Shown here: positions 43,601 to 56,794 of the stretch, piece after piece
Layout of the letters: every line of letters starts with the position of its first letter
Numbering within the stretch: position 1 is the first letter of the stretch
Source of the DNA: Anarhynchus alexandrinus
Taxonomy: Eukaryota > Chordata > Aves > Charadriiformes > Charadriidae
DNA length: 64,000 nucleotides
Direction of reading: 5' to 3'
Assembly: GCA_008711295.1 (NCBI GenBank)
Contig: VUYV01000047.1
Span: 671,987 to 735,986, forward strand
Translations under genes and position numbers: made by a program
The notes under the pieces: model-generated
Told to the model about the DNA's origin: nothing
What the model saw: only the letters and a program-made list of their open reading frames with translations
The model's database searches: none

Positions 43601-44062
43601 CAAAACTGACTGGTTTGTGCAGGAGAAGTTTGCTTCACAAGAGAGATTTTTTATTATTATTTATTATTCCCCTATTCTTGATGACTATGGCTAAAAAAAG
43701 GGGTTTCTTGCCACACCATGCTCCCTCCCCATCCCAAATATTACCCCAACCTTTACCACCAGCTCAGTCCAGAGCTGGTCAACCAGACGCTGCGAGAGCT
43801 GGAAAAATAAATCACTGGTGGATGCAGTGGTGTGTGTCAGATTACAAACCAGAGCGAGTGTTTTGCATCCCGGTTCCCGCGGCTCGTGGTGCTCTGGTTC
43901 TTCCACCCCTCTTCCTGGTGTGCCCTGAATCTGGCCAAATGGATGGATTTAGGGCATGTCGGGAAGAGGGGTGGGAGAAGCTGGGGTGAACTGGGTCCAT
44001 CCTGGACCAAGTATCCTTCCCAGAGCTCAGTGTTGGGTCTTACCTGAGATGCCTGATGTGTC
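37674..44062. other. Intergenic GC-rich DNA with AT-rich islands
   Basis: No gene recognised. Notable items: a G run near 38465-38477, a palindrome plus octamer motif at 38882-38902, A runs at 39843-39860 and 40800-40812, an inverted repeat at 40927-40943 and a TA microsatellite at 41382-41402. Islands such as 40195-40300 and 43300-43400 are AT-rich within GC-rich surroundings. Confidence 0.5.
41382..41402. repeat. (TA)n microsatellite
   Basis: About ten TA units. Confidence 0.85.
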
Positions 44063-45037
44063 CCTCAGGGGTCTGTACTGGGACCAGTACTGTTCAATAT
44101 ATTCATCGATGACATGGACAGCGGGATCGAGGGCACCCTCAGCAAGTTTGCTGACAACACCAAGGTGAGTGGTGCAGTGACACGGCTGAGGGATGGGATG
44201 GCATCGAGAGGGACCTGGACAGGCTCGAGAAGTGGCCCTGTGTGAACCTCATGAGGTTCAACAAGGCCAAGTGCAGGGTCCTGTGCCTGGGCTGGGGCAA
44301 CCCCCACTGTCAATACAGGCTGGGGGATGAAGGGATGGAGAGCACCCTGAGGAGAAGGACTTGGGGGTGTGGGTAGATGAGAAGCTCAACATGTCCTGGC
44401 AATGTGCCCTGGCAGCCCAAAAAGCCACCGACATCCTGGGCTGCATCCCCAGCAGCGTGGCCAGCAGGGCGAGGGGGGGGATTCTGCCCCTCTGCTGCAC
44501 TCTGGGGAGACCCCCCTGCAGTGCTGCCTCCAGCTCGGGGGGTCCCAACAGCAGAAGGACATGGACCTGTTGGAGCGGGTCCAGAGGAGGCCACAAAGAT
44601 GCTGCGAGGGCTGGAGCCCCTCTGCTGGGAGGACAGGCTGAGAGAGTGGGGGTGTTCAGTCTGGAGAAGAGAAGGCTCCGGGGAAACCTCATTGCTTCCA
44701 GTACTTAGAGGGGGTCTACAGGAAAGATGGGGTCAAATTTTTTAGCAGGCTTGTTGTGACAGGACAAGGAGTAATGGTTTTAAAGTAAAAGAGGGAAGAT
44801 TCAGATTAGATATAAGGAAGACATTTTTATGCTGAGGGTGGTGAAACACTGGCCCAGGTTGCCCAGAGAGGTGGGAGATGCCCCATCCCTGGAAACATTC
44901 CAGGTCAGGTTGGATGGGGCTCTGAGCAACCTGATCTCATTGAAGATGTCCCTGCTCATGGCAGGGGGGTTGGACTAGATGGCCTTTAAAGGTCCCTTCC
45001 CACCCAAACCATCCTGTGATCATTCTATGATTCGATG
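44063..45037 (+). mobile_element. CR1 LINE copy with the end of reverse transcriptase
   Basis: The longest CR1 copy here, about 975 bases. It begins in reverse transcriptase ([18 protein letters not shown]), then [12 protein letters not shown] where the catalytic FADD motif reads FADN, and runs to the 3' end CATTCTATGATTC at 45037. Frames break after the RT segment. The changed catalytic Asp and 5' truncation make it inactive. Confidence 0.92.
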
Positions 45038-47660
45038 CCTCCAGCTGAGACAGATCCCCATGACCCCATGAGGGCTCCTAAGCACAAGGCAAAGCCAACC
45101 ATCCCTTGCAACCTCCCCAGAGCCTTTTAAATCCCAGCAAATACTGCTTTGAGTCTTAATTTTCCCTGTAGGGATGTCCGGGGAGGGCCCGTTCACCGGT
45201 GAGGGTAATGCATGTCCCCAGGGAGGACATCCCGGGTGTTTTTTTGGCTGGATGAGCAGTATATCCTGCATTTCCCTGTTGCTATGGCAAGGGTGAGAGC
45301 TGGGATTTTTGTGCATGGGTTGGTAAATCGAGCCTGTTCTGCACGGCTGATTTGCCCTCCAATTAAGGGCATTCTTCACTTCCCCTTGCAATTAGCATAA
45401 AGAAAACCAATTAACTCCTGCACGGTTGACGCCGAGCGCTGCTTTCCGCAGCGTAAAACCCTGCCGCTCTCCCACGTTTCGATACAGTCTAAAAACCTGT
45501 TGACAAAAGGCGTTTGTTGGGCTGAAAGCAGACCCCACGCCGATGCCCGGTGCGCGCCGGCGTGCGGCACCGCGGCCGCGCGTCGCAGCCCGGTCCCTGT
45601 GGGAGCGCCCGGTTTTGCCCTTCGGTGAATCACCCTCTTGGCTTTGCCGAACACCGCTGACGTTGGGGTTCGGCTGCTGGATTTGGGTGTGAAAGGAGAT
45701 TTCTTGAAGCTTCCCGGCCATCCTCAGGCATGCCGGCGCCTGCGTCTCCCCTCCACCCGCCGCTCCCGGGCTGTGCCGGCCGCGGGGCAACGCCGTGCCG
45801 CGGCGTTCGCTTTGCTGGACCAAACTGGCGGCTGGTACGAGGGGCACCTCCGCTTCCCCCTGACCCCCTATGCCACTCGGCCTCCTATTTTTTTTATGGC
45901 TGAAGCCGACCGGGAGCTCGGCCGCGGGGTTTTACCCGTCCCGCCGCTGCTCTCGCAGCGTGCACGCCCCGGCAGCGACGCCCGCAATCCCCGCCATGAG
46001 GTGCGGCAGGTATTACCTGTTCCCGGACTGCTCGAACTTGCCCTGCATGGCTAGGGCTGTCCCGCGCAGCTCCCTTCCCTCCTCCCCGTCNNNNNNNNNN
46101 NNNNNNNNNNTTTTTTCCCAAAGTCCGAGTTTTTTTTTTTTCCCCCCCCCCCCCCGCAGCCAAATTTGGGGTTTGCGCGGCCACCATGCCCACTGCAGGT
46201 TTGCCACCCCGGGCGGCGGGGCGGTGGCAGCAGGGACGAGCCATGCTCTCTCTCCAGTCTCCCGAAATAAATACGGGAGGACTTTCCTCATGGGAGAAGG
46301 TGCCCCATGGAGATAAGAGGTGACCGGCGACACGGTCTGACCTGGCTCCTGCAGCACCGCCGAGCCCCCAGGGTTTGCCCCCGGGATTCCCCATCACTGC
46401 CACAACACGTGGAATTTGCCCGACTGATGTGTCATTTCGGGGGACACCTCGGGTGGCCTCTGAGCAGGGAGGTGACTTGGTGGCTTCCAGCTACCATACC
46501 ACGTCACTCTCTCGGCTCCACTGGCTTCTCCCGAATTCCAGTTTCCCAGAGGAGTGGCCGTGCTCCAGCTGGTTTATCAGCTCCTGGTGGACCAGGAGCG
46601 GAACTGGTGTCCTCTCCAAGCCCAGTGTTGCCCAAAATCCCAAGTGCCGGCACCGCCATGCTCCCGCTGAGGAATGTGCCCTGGGTGGTGGGACAGGCGG
46701 CTGCCCATCATCTCCCCCCTCCACAAGCCTTGGGGGGTCTTGGGGTCCCCATGCCACAGCTCAGGGCGTTTGCTTTCCCCGGGCAAGTTTATCTCATCCG
46801 GCGCTGGTCATGGAGCAAACCCCTCGCCTTGCTCAAGAGGAAACGAAACAGCCGCTGCTAACGACCACGTGCAGCCCCCTCCCTTTGGCACAGCTTTGGG
46901 AGGGGGGGGCTTATCCATGCCACGCACCAAAAACTGCAGCAACCACTTGGTTTGGGGTTTTTTGGGGGGGGCTATTTTAACATGCTGTGCTGTGTGCCCC
47001 CGCCCTGGGTTTTGTTGTCTCAACGGGTCCCTGCTGCAGGGAGCAGCCCTGCAAGCTCAGCAGCAGGATGGCAAACACCTGGGAGGATTTTGGGGGCTCA
47101 TTTCCCACTCATTTCCACGGAAATGAGGGGTTTCAGCTGCTCTGGCAGAGCAGGAGCCCCATGGCAGGTCAGAGGTGTCAGAGGAACCCCCTGTGATGCC
47201 TCTCTTCCTGTGCGGGGCTGGAGCTGTCATCCAAAGTCCCTTTGTGGGGCATTTTTGGCGTTTCCCACCCACACCGGGAACGTCCCAGCTGCTCTTTGTG
47301 AGCAAGAAATGGAAGCAGAAAGCACAGTCCCTTCCTGAGAGCTGCTCACCCCTCTGCCTTGCCTCAGGGTCCCCATTTGCTTTAGAGACCCCTGGTCCCA
47401 GGAGGGGCAGGATCTGACCCTGCAGGTATGGTCAACACCAGCAGCTAAACAAGCTCAAACAGGGCTGCACGGAGGATATGTCTGACTTAAATACCACAGG
47501 ACATCGCTGGGAAAGGACAACTCCATAATTTTCTAGCAGCTATCAGGTGGGTCTCAGGAGCTGCTGGTCCGTTTGGGGAGTGCGTGACGGGGGACACAGC
47601 CCCTTCCCATCGCTTGGTGGCAGATGGAGCAGCGTCCTTCATGCAAAGGCGCCTGGAGCA
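45038..47660. other. Intergenic, including a gap
   Basis: No gene recognised. 45230-45500 is a lower-GC island with several ATTAA-type motifs. Poly-T and poly-C runs follow the gap at 46124-46156. Confidence 0.5.
46091..46110. other. Assembly gap (20 N)
   Basis: Run of N, directly followed by T-rich and C-rich homopolymers that are hard to sequence. Confidence 0.99.
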
Positions 47661-48186
47661 TCATAGAATCATAGAATCATCAAATGGTTTGGGGTGGAAG
47701 GGACCTTTAAAGGCCATCTAGTCCAACCCCCTGCCATAAGCAGGGACATCTTCAATGAGATCAGGTTACTCAGAGCCCCGTCCAACCTGACCTGGAATGT
47801 TTCCAGGGATGGGGCATCTCCCACCTCTCTGGGCAACCTGGGCCAGGGTCTCACCACCCTCAGCATAAAAAATGTCTTCCTTATATCTAGTCTAAATCTC
47901 CCCTTTTTTACTTTAAAACTGTTCCCCCTTGTCCTGTCGCTCCCCTCCCTGATCAAGAGTCCCTCCCCAGCTCTCCTGTGGCCCCTTTAGGGACTGGAAG
48001 GGGCTCTAAGGTCTCCCTGGAGCCTTCTCTTCTCCAGGCTGAACACCCCCAACTCTCTCAGCCTGTCCTCCCAGCAGAGGAACTCCAGCCCTCGGATCAT
48101 CTTTGTGGCCACCTCTGGACCCGCTCCAACAGGTCCACGTCTTGGCTGTGCTGAGGGGTCCAGAGCCGGAGGCAGCACTGCAGGTG
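47661..48186 (-). mobile_element. CR1 LINE copy, minus orientation
   Basis: The plus strand begins TCATAGAATCATAGAATCAT (duplicated 3' terminal octamer) and GGACCTTTAAAGGCCATCTAG, shortening to non-CR1 sequence after CACTGCAGGTGGGG near 48186. Confidence 0.9.
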
Positions 48187-51100
48187 GGGAGAACATCCTT
48201 CATCCCCAGCATCATCCCCCTTCATCCCCCCGTCCCCGAGGGCCACCCACGATGCTGCAACAAGCGATTACACCGACTGTCCTGAACACTACATCAAACC
48301 CCGTCCGTCAGCCCCCACCAATAATCCCCCGAGACAAAAGACCCCGAGGGCAGCTCCCGCCCCCGCTGGTAATTCCTCCCCTGCGCCCTAATCCCCAGCC
48401 CTTCTGTCGCAGCGGCCAAATCCAATTAACCGTGCAACGATCGCGCTCCACCCTCCCAGCCCGGCGGGTGTTCAAACAGCGCTGGCAACGCGGCCGCCAT
48501 GCGTGGGGACCCTTTGCGGGGTCCCTCGGGGACAGGTGCTGTGGAGTGGCACCGCTGGGGCTGGAGAAGAGCCAGCCCTGCCCTTTGGTGGGGTTTATTC
48601 ACCCCAAAAAAAGGACTTTCTGATAGCCAGGAGGTGCATCCGGGCAAGGTGTAGCCCCTGGGGTGAGGGAGAGGAGGTGGTCTGGGACTTGTGGCTGTTG
48701 CTCCACTTACGGTGACTCTTTCCCGGTTGTCTTGGCCACAGCAGTGGCTTCCAAGGCGCCGCTCCAAACAGCGGCGGTACAGCAGCCATCGCACCCACCA
48801 GGTCCCACTCAGCCTCCAAGACCTGACAGCCGTTTGCACAGGGTTTGCCACGAGCCTCCGAGCTCCAGTTCACATGTCCGGTTGCAGAGGAAGATGCTCT
48901 GGTCCTCCGCCGACGCGGCACAGGGGACGGCTGGGGGCGGGAAGGATGCTCTCCTACCCGGCCATGCTCCTGAGGTTGGTGATGGCTTTTCCCACGATCT
49001 GATTTGCAAACTGAAAAAAAAAGGCTCGTGATGGAGGTACTGCAAATGCAGGATGGCCCTGAAGAATGCCCACCAGGAACAGGATGCAGCCAAATAAACA
49101 GCCAAAATGTTTGCATTTGCAGCCTTTGCCGGGGCAGTGACGCGGATGAGCCTGAGCTGCAAGATTGGGAGGTGAAATCAGATATTTTGGGGACAGCCGA
49201 AGCTCGTGGGGCAGAGAGGACGAGCGGTGCAAGGGGAACTGGAGGGTGCAAAGGCAGCATGGTACTGGGAAAGGGGTTTTTTTGGGGACCACCAGGGACA
49301 TGCCACTAGGGATACGTTGCCTTTCCGGGCAGAGATTGGGGGAAAATGTGCATAAATGATGGTTGGCCCTGCACGAGTGCCAGGCAGCGCCTTAAATCAA
49401 GTGGAGAAACGCATGGAGGTGGAGGCCGAGTCCAAGGGGACGAGGTTCAACCTGGCCAGGGGATGGCTGAGGGCGGCAGACCTGAGCTAATGTTTAGCTT
49501 TGGACTTTGCCAAGTTGTCCAAGGGGCAAAAGAGGACGAGGGCAGGAGACCTGTGCAGGGCGGAGGGTGGCTGCGAGCCAGCGCGGTGCCCAGGGCTCAG
49601 CCCGCACGGCCACAGCTCCGACATGAGCTCCGGCTTGGAAGGGTGTGATTCCTGGGGGGTAATTTCTACTGGTTTGGTTCCGGTTTGGTTCCGGTTCAGC
49701 AGGAGGACGTTTGCTGACGAGGCCTTGCTGAGCTCCCCTGTTTAGCTCAGCTCTTCATATAACGCTCAGACCTTCCTGATTTATTTTATTCCCGGCACAC
49801 CAGGTGCCAGCGGGGCGTTTGTAAGGGCTGCTCTGAGGGGATATCACCATGGAAAGGGCGAGGAGCCTGGTGGCATCGCTGACAAGGCTGCAAATGTGTC
49901 CCCAGTGGTGGCAGAGGGCTGAGCATGTCCCACTAGCCTGGATAGCCCTCCCTGGGAGGCGCCTCGTCTCTATTTAAACCCCCCTCTCCTGGGATATTAT
50001 TAAGGACGCGTCTATTAAATTGCTGTGTGTCACTTTGGCGTGGCTCGTCCCCATCACCACCCACCGTCCCCGGGCAGCTCTCGTTTGACCGTGGCCCCGT
50101 GTTTCCTCTCCATCCCCATCGCCTTTACCCTGCAGCATCCCAGACCTTCACATTTTGAGTTTTGCCTTGCCGGGCAATTTTGCGCAAGTAACATTTTCCA
50201 ATCCCAGATTATTCTAATGACACCGCCGGAGAGCTAAAAATAGGAGAAAGGCATTTTCTGCTTCTCCCCCACCAGCCGCTGCCGGGAGCACGGGGACGGC
50301 GCCGGCAGCGGGAGCCTCCGAGGTGTTTGCGGAGAGCGTTTGGAGAGTATCACACCTCCCCTTTCCTTTCCCAGCCGTGGATCTTTAAATATCTGGCCCA
50401 AATCCACACGAGCCTGTAGTTGCTTAACTCTTTCTTTGCATTCAAACCAAAAGGAAATTGGGCACCTAAATGGGGCTGGCCGAGGAAACGGGGACCTCCC
50501 GCCTACCGTGGGGCTCACGGCGCCCACCTACCCCATCCCACTCAGCTTCTTCTCGTGCCACAGCCCTTGGAGGTCTCCAGGTCCAGTGTGCAGTGGAAAA
50601 GGCTGTGAGCCAAGGCAGGAGAGCAACCCCTGAACCCATGCTGCTCTCCCAAAATGGGTGCAATCCCCCCAAAATGATGCACATCCCAAAAGAGTGAAGC
50701 ACTCTCCAAACACCAGCCATGTTGGATTTGCCACCTGAACATGCTTGGCACGGTGAAGCAGCAGCCGGGTGATGGCAGAGCCGTGCTCTCCACCATGGAT
50801 GTCCCCATGAGGAGGGTTTTGGGGGCACACGGAAGGGGGATGGAGGCAGCCCCAAGGCATGGGTGCGCAGGGACGTGCCACTTCCCCAAATGTGGCTTTT
50901 TGGAGCTGCTTCCTCCCTGCTGCACGCCCGGCTGCCGGATTTACCTCTCCCTCATGGCGTCTCGCTCATGATCTCGTACTCTGCCCTGGTTTGGGAGGGG
51001 CGGATGAGCCGGTGTCAGTGGGAGGCAGAGCCCAAAGCCCCTCCTAGGACATCCCACCAGGCACGAAGGCTTTCCTTCCACCCACGATTTTCTTTTCAGG

Positions 51101-54100
51101 GTGATGCTCATGCACATGCCGGGTTATTTTTCTGTCTTATTTTTATTTAGGACACCTTATGGGATCCTGCACTCACCAAGGGTGGCTGGAGCTGGGGAAC
51201 CTGCAGGGACATCGGGACATTGTGCCTCTGCACGGCCTCACTGGCCCTTGGAGGCCACTGCATGGCAGTCGGGTCAAACCCACGCTGCCAGACTGCGCAG
51301 GGGGAGCAAAACGTGCGGCTGCTGCCAAATCACCTCCCAAAAACGGGCACTAATGACTTCAGACCGGATTCCCAGAGCCCCGCAGTGGGACAAGGTCTGT
51401 GCATCACCCTGGGCGTGACAACTGGTCCCAGCACGCAGGCAAGGATGCGCATGGTGAGCTGGGGAGCAGCCATGCAGCCCGGGGGCATCTCCATCCCCAT
51501 CAGGGACACAGATGTGGGGCAGGAACTGACCAGAGGCGGATGAAACCCTGCACCAAGGCCGGGATCCAGCTGGAGCTGAGCCGGAGGAGCGCGGGGCTTC
51601 AGAGGCTGGTGAGAGCAGGAGGAGAAGCGGCCAACTCCAGCCACCGCGGAGGGGAACAGAAAGGCCGGGGAGGTGGTGGCTGCCCCTGCCACACGCCGGG
51701 GATTGCAGTGGAGCGGAGCAGCGTGGCCCCGGCCGCCGGCCACGAGACGGATGAGTCAGAGATTTCAGGCACAATGGGAAGCGCGGGCTCAGCAGGGACA
51801 GGGACGTGCCGGCATGGGGACATGCCAGGACGGGGACGTGCCGGGATGGGACCTCGAGGCTGCCGGGTGCCACGTTACCATCAGCAAAACCTCCTCCGCG
51901 GCAGGGCGCAGAAGCAGCGGGCAGCAATGTGGCTTTTGCCCGCCCTGTCACAGCGAGAGGAAGGAAATGGGTGAAGTCACGGCGGCACGCGTGGAGAGGG
52001 CCGTGCCATGCGTCCTCCCGGTAGCCAGACCGGCCACCGGCATGGGGCTGCCTGCAACGTCCCAGCCGGTGCTGGCAGGGCACCGGGGACCACAGCTCAG
52101 CCCGACTGCTTCCCCGAGACATCCCCACGTCCCGCCCACCGCTCTGTTCTGCCTAACGCAGCCTTTGCCTTTTTTTTTAAAAAAAAAACAAGCAAAGCAA
52201 ACCAAACCCAGAAGTACAAGAGGAATAAAGCCATAACCAAGCCGAAGCAGGAGCCCTGTATTGCCACCCGCTCTGAGTCACCCCAACAAGCCCTCAGCTG
52301 CCCCCACATCCCACACGGGAGCTCGCGAGGGCAGAAATAATTGGCACACGCTAATTACTGGCATGAAGATGGAGGTGCTGCTCGCGGGCCACGCAACCTC
52401 AGGCACGCAGGTCCCACAGCACGCAGCGACGGGAGAAGCTTCCCACGGCAAACCCAGGCTGGACTCCACCGCCCATCCCAAAGGGCAACAGGAAGCACCC
52501 TCCAGAAACGTCCCCAAAAGCCAAAAAACATTTTGCCAGGATTGCAGCTGGCTCTTTCTGCGCTCATCGGCATCTTCTTTGCCCTTCCCACGGGACGGTG
52601 GCTGGGAGGAGAAGGGCATCCTCGGAGGAGTCCACTGAACTCGGACGCCAGCGTGGGCCACCTGCACCGTCACCCTGCTGAGGTCTTGGGTGACCCTGCG
52701 GGGCTGGAAGTGCCCAAACACTCATCCTCAGGGCTGGAAATCACGGCTGCGGTTGTCCACCAGTGTCGGAGCAGACATGCATTGTTTTGTGGGGTTTTTT
52801 TTACAAAAAAACCTCACTGTTTGCTCAGCAGCAAAAAATAAACTTTCTTTTCTTTTTTTTGTTTGTTTGGTTAGTTTTTTTTGTTTCAGGATGTGAAAGG
52901 AGATAACTGCTGGCCTGTGAGATGGAGGCCCAACAGCTTCTCCACCCCGGCTATGACAGGGCACTGTGTCGGCAGCGAGCTGCTAACGAGGTCAGCAGTT
53001 GCTCTCTGCATCCTCCCTGCCAGCATCACCGTCACCCACTGGTGCCGTGCCTGCCCCAGTCCCCGGGGAGCCTTACCCAGCCCTTTTCCAGAAAATAGAC
53101 AAAATTGCTACAGTTTTGTGTTTGTGAGTTTTTTTCTCCCAGGCAGGGCACATGCAAGCTGGGATCCCGCGCTCATCACCTCTCTCCTTCAGCTGGGCAC
53201 AGCCCACCTCTCGGGGACCTACCTACGAGGCAGAAGGCGCTCGCGGCTGCGGGTGGGAGCCCCCCGTACGTAACGTCCCGTGGCGAGTGGGCGAGTTACG
53301 GCGTCGCTGTGCCGTTTTGCGGCAGCTCCTCGGCTGAGGCTCAGGAAATGGCACAACGGCAGCGATCAGCCGCAGGCTCCAGGGCATCTGCTCCCTCTAA
53401 ATGAACCAGCGACACAGTTTAACTGAGCCATTTGCTCATTTACCGAGGGCTCACTGCAGTCGGTGGGAGCAGGAGCAGATCCGCTGTAATAAAAAGCCTT
53501 TTCTAACACTATCTCTTAATGCCGCAGGCAAGAAGTATCATTTTCTAAGAGGAAAATCCATTTGTCTGGGATTACATGCCACAGAAAATGATTATACAGC
53601 TGTGCAGGACAGACTTTCCCAAGCGAAGCCACCAGCCCCGTGGGACGCGTGGGCTGGGTCCTGGTCCCACACAGTCCCGGGGAATCTGGGGCAGCGCTGG
53701 GTGGTGTGCGGGAATCGCTTATGGACAGCTCGACCCGGACGCCGGCACACTCTGCGGTAGCTGCCCCATGTCCTGTACTTTCACTAGCAAGGAAGAAAAA
53801 ATAATCACAGAGCAGCAAGGGTGAATGTCCTGAGGTCCCACAGGTTTCTGAGCTGTATCGTGACTCATATTGCGACAAGAAGCAATCAGCGATTTATGCA
53901 GCTGCTGCTGAGCAGGCACAAAACACTGTGCTCCATCCCTGACTGCATCCAGGCGCTCTCACCGTCGCTCTAAGTGGAAGTGAAAAGCTACACCGGCTGT
54001 CACAGCGAAGAGGAAGGAGCCCGGCAAAGCCCCAGTGGGACTACAGCCAACAGCACTGCCATCGGTGTCACTGAGACACGGGTGATGCTGGAGGGACCAA

Positions 54101-54699
54101 GGCTGTGGTCTGACCTGAGCACGAGGCGATGCTGCCCCTACAAACGAGCATCACGGCTCTCCCGTGGAAATCACCCGTGACCTCCACACCCGCAACCCAC
54201 GCAGCACATTTTCACATCGCTCAAGCTGGTGTTGAAATTATTCCAGAAAATTATCCATTATTTAAGCACGACGCTCAGCAAACACCCTGGTCTCCCAAAC
54301 ATCTCTGCTTGCTACCGGTGGCCCTGAATCAGCTCCAGCGGTGGGGGATGCAGGGAGGTTTGCTGCTCTCTCTTGCGAGGATCAAATTTTGGCAAGACGA
54401 TGGGGAGGACGGGTACCCAACTCAGGCACTGCGGCTTCGGCGCTGCTGGCTCCCGCAGCAGCCAGCTCAGAGGCGGCTGCGCACCCGTCCAAGCCAAGGC
54501 AGGGATGAGATCTCCCATGCGGAGAGTGCTGGGGCAGATCCGGGCGGGTACGGTGCTGGCAGGGGTGGGAGTTGTTCTCAGGAGTGCCTGCTGTACCCCT
54601 GGGGCCAAGCAGAGCCCAACACCAGCCACTGCTGGGCACCTTGCCATGACCAAACCTTGCCAAAGAGGCTCCGTGTCTATGGGAGCAGCGCTGATATAT
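48187..54699. other. Intergenic GC-rich DNA, no gene recognised
   Basis: Large open frames on both strands (for example 51274-52128) follow GC content and lack family resemblance or splice support. Homopolymer-rich stretches lie at 52171-52190 and 52795-52885. Confidence 0.5.
51797..51855. repeat. Short minisatellite, about 16-base unit
   Basis: Imperfect units of the type GGGGACRTGCCRGGAY repeat about 3.5 times. Confidence 0.75.
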
Positions 54700-55129
54700 A
54701 GAATCACAGAATGGTTTATGTTGGAAGGGACCTTAAAGATCATCTCGTTCCAACCCCCCTGCCATGGGCAGGGACACCTCCCACCAGACCAGGTTGCTCC
54801 AAGTCCCGTCCAACCTGGCCTTGAACACCTCCAGGGATGGGGCAGCCACAGCTTCTCTGGGCAACCTGGGCCAGGGTCTCACCACCCTCACAGGAAAGAA
54901 TTTCTTCCTCATCTCTCATCTAAATCTCCCCTCTTTCGGTTTAAAACCATTCCCCCTCATCCTATGGCTTCACCCCCTGATAAAATGTCCCTCCCCAGCT
55001 CTCTTGTGGCCCCTTTAGGGACTGGAAGGGGCTCTAAGGTCTCCCCAGAGCCTTCTCTTCTCCAGGCTGAACACCCCCAACTCTCTCAGCCTGTCCTCAC
55101 AGCAGAGGTGCTCCAGCCCTCTGATCATC
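54700..55129 (-). mobile_element. CR1 LINE copy, minus orientation
   Basis: The plus strand begins AGAATCACAGAATGGTTTATG and TTGGAAGGGACCTTAAAGATC, the reverse complement of the CR1 3' end; similarity ends near 55129. Confidence 0.9.
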
Positions 55130-56789
55130 AAGCGATGATGCTCTCCCTGAGGGGACAGACAGGACAAAAAACCAATGGGGACAAAAGGCATGGGTGAGGG
55201 AGCAGTGAGGCTGGCAAGCAGCAGGACCAGCATCTCCCTCGTACCCCGTTTTCCATGAGGGCCCCACACCCGCCCCAAGTTAAGAGCAATAATTCTTGTG
55301 CTGTGGCAGCCACCAGCCCTACAGCCACCGCCAAAGGATTCCAACCCCTTTCCAAAAGCTTCCCCCCCCCCAAAAAAAACCAACCCAGCCGTCTCATCTG
55401 GTGGCCCCAGGGACAAGGCACAGAGAGGTGGCAGCCGTGCTGCACGTGACCCCGTCTCCCTGCCGCCCTGGTTAGCAGCGGTTTCCTCTTCGCAGCGAGT
55501 GAGCAGCGGCAGCAGAAGCGGTTGGGTTTGACATCCCCCGTTTGCAGCGGGTGCAGCCGGTGATGGGAAGGTGGCGCAGGGAGTGACGGGACCCAGCCCT
55601 CCCTCCCCCCCCTCAAGGTCCCTCTCGCCTACCGATGTTCACAACTCGAGCATTACACACATGAATTTGAGGGCCGGAGGAGCAGGCGGCGGCTGCGCGC
55701 GGGGAAGAGAAAAGCACAACTTCCTCCCTTTTTATTTCTGACAGAGAGATATGAGGCTGTATATAAAAGGAAGTGCCGAAATTGCATGCTCCTGTAGATA
55801 AAATACAATTACTCCATCAGCACCAAACCCCTGAGAAATGCTGCTCCCCACTCCTGAGGGTCTGCGGCCAGCGAAGAGGCTGACCAGCAAAGATGCCACC
55901 AGAAAAGAGCACAGCTGCCACACTGTCCTTACAGCGCACCTTCGGACAACTCCTCCGTGCAGAAGTTTCCACCAGGGAAGTCACGCTGGCATAAACACAC
56001 CAGTAAATATCTTCCTGCAGGCCACCGGTTAATTAAGGAGCTCTTTTCATAACAAGCTAACAAATAATGCGTGCGGTTACAACAAATTACCTTCTCGCTT
56101 TGCCGTGCACTCACTAATCATCGCTGTTGTGCTTTGCAAGCCAGGGCAGCATTTTACGGAGTGTGAAGTTTGCAAGGAACGCTCTTCCCGGAGATAAAGG
56201 GAGCCTGAGCTGAGGGCAGGTCCCAAAAACACCCGGGGAACTGTGAACAAAGCTCTCCCAAAACCAACAGCCGAGGGTTTGAGAAAACCCAGCAGATTTA
56301 GCTTAAATATTCAGGTTTCTGAAGTAGGGACCGCTCGTGCTGGGCGCAGCGCGAATGCGGAGAGGCTCAGACGTGTCATTCACGTTGAGCAGTGCCTCTG
56401 TCGCAGACCTACTTTCGGAGCATGCGCTCAGGGCTGCGGGACGGCGCAGGCAGCCACGGCCGCTTCCACTACAGAGTGGAAGCAATTTCCTTTGCAATTA
56501 AACCTCAAAGCCATCACTGCGCGACAACGAGAGGCAGCTTGGTGAGGAATACCAACAGCAACAATGCACCTGCTCACCAGAATCGCCTGAAGGTGTCAAA
56601 CTTCAGACCCTCATCCCAAGAAAAGCGCAGGTGGAATTAAAAAGAATAATTTCACGCAGGCGCAGGGACCATCTGTGTGCTCTATCTGTGCACCTCCCAC
56701 CACGACAGCCTGCAACGAGACTCCCGGGATCTCTGCAACACAGGAGTGACACAGAAACCACAGGCTGAAAAAAACACCCCACCATCCAA
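55130..56789. other. Intergenic, no gene recognised
   Basis: Unique DNA between a CR1 copy and the probable end of VCPKMT. Nothing further seen. Confidence 0.5.
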
Positions 56790-56794
56790 GACCC

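Noticed and set aside
51274..52128. 284-codon open frame on the minus strand
   Set aside because: Composition-driven: GC-rich, Pro/Ser/Arg-rich, overlaps equally long frames in other phases, includes minisatellite DNA, and shows no family motif or splice support.
54373..55197. 274-codon open frame on the plus strand
   Set aside because: Much of it is the antisense of a CR1 3' end and recurs in other CR1 copies; not a gene.
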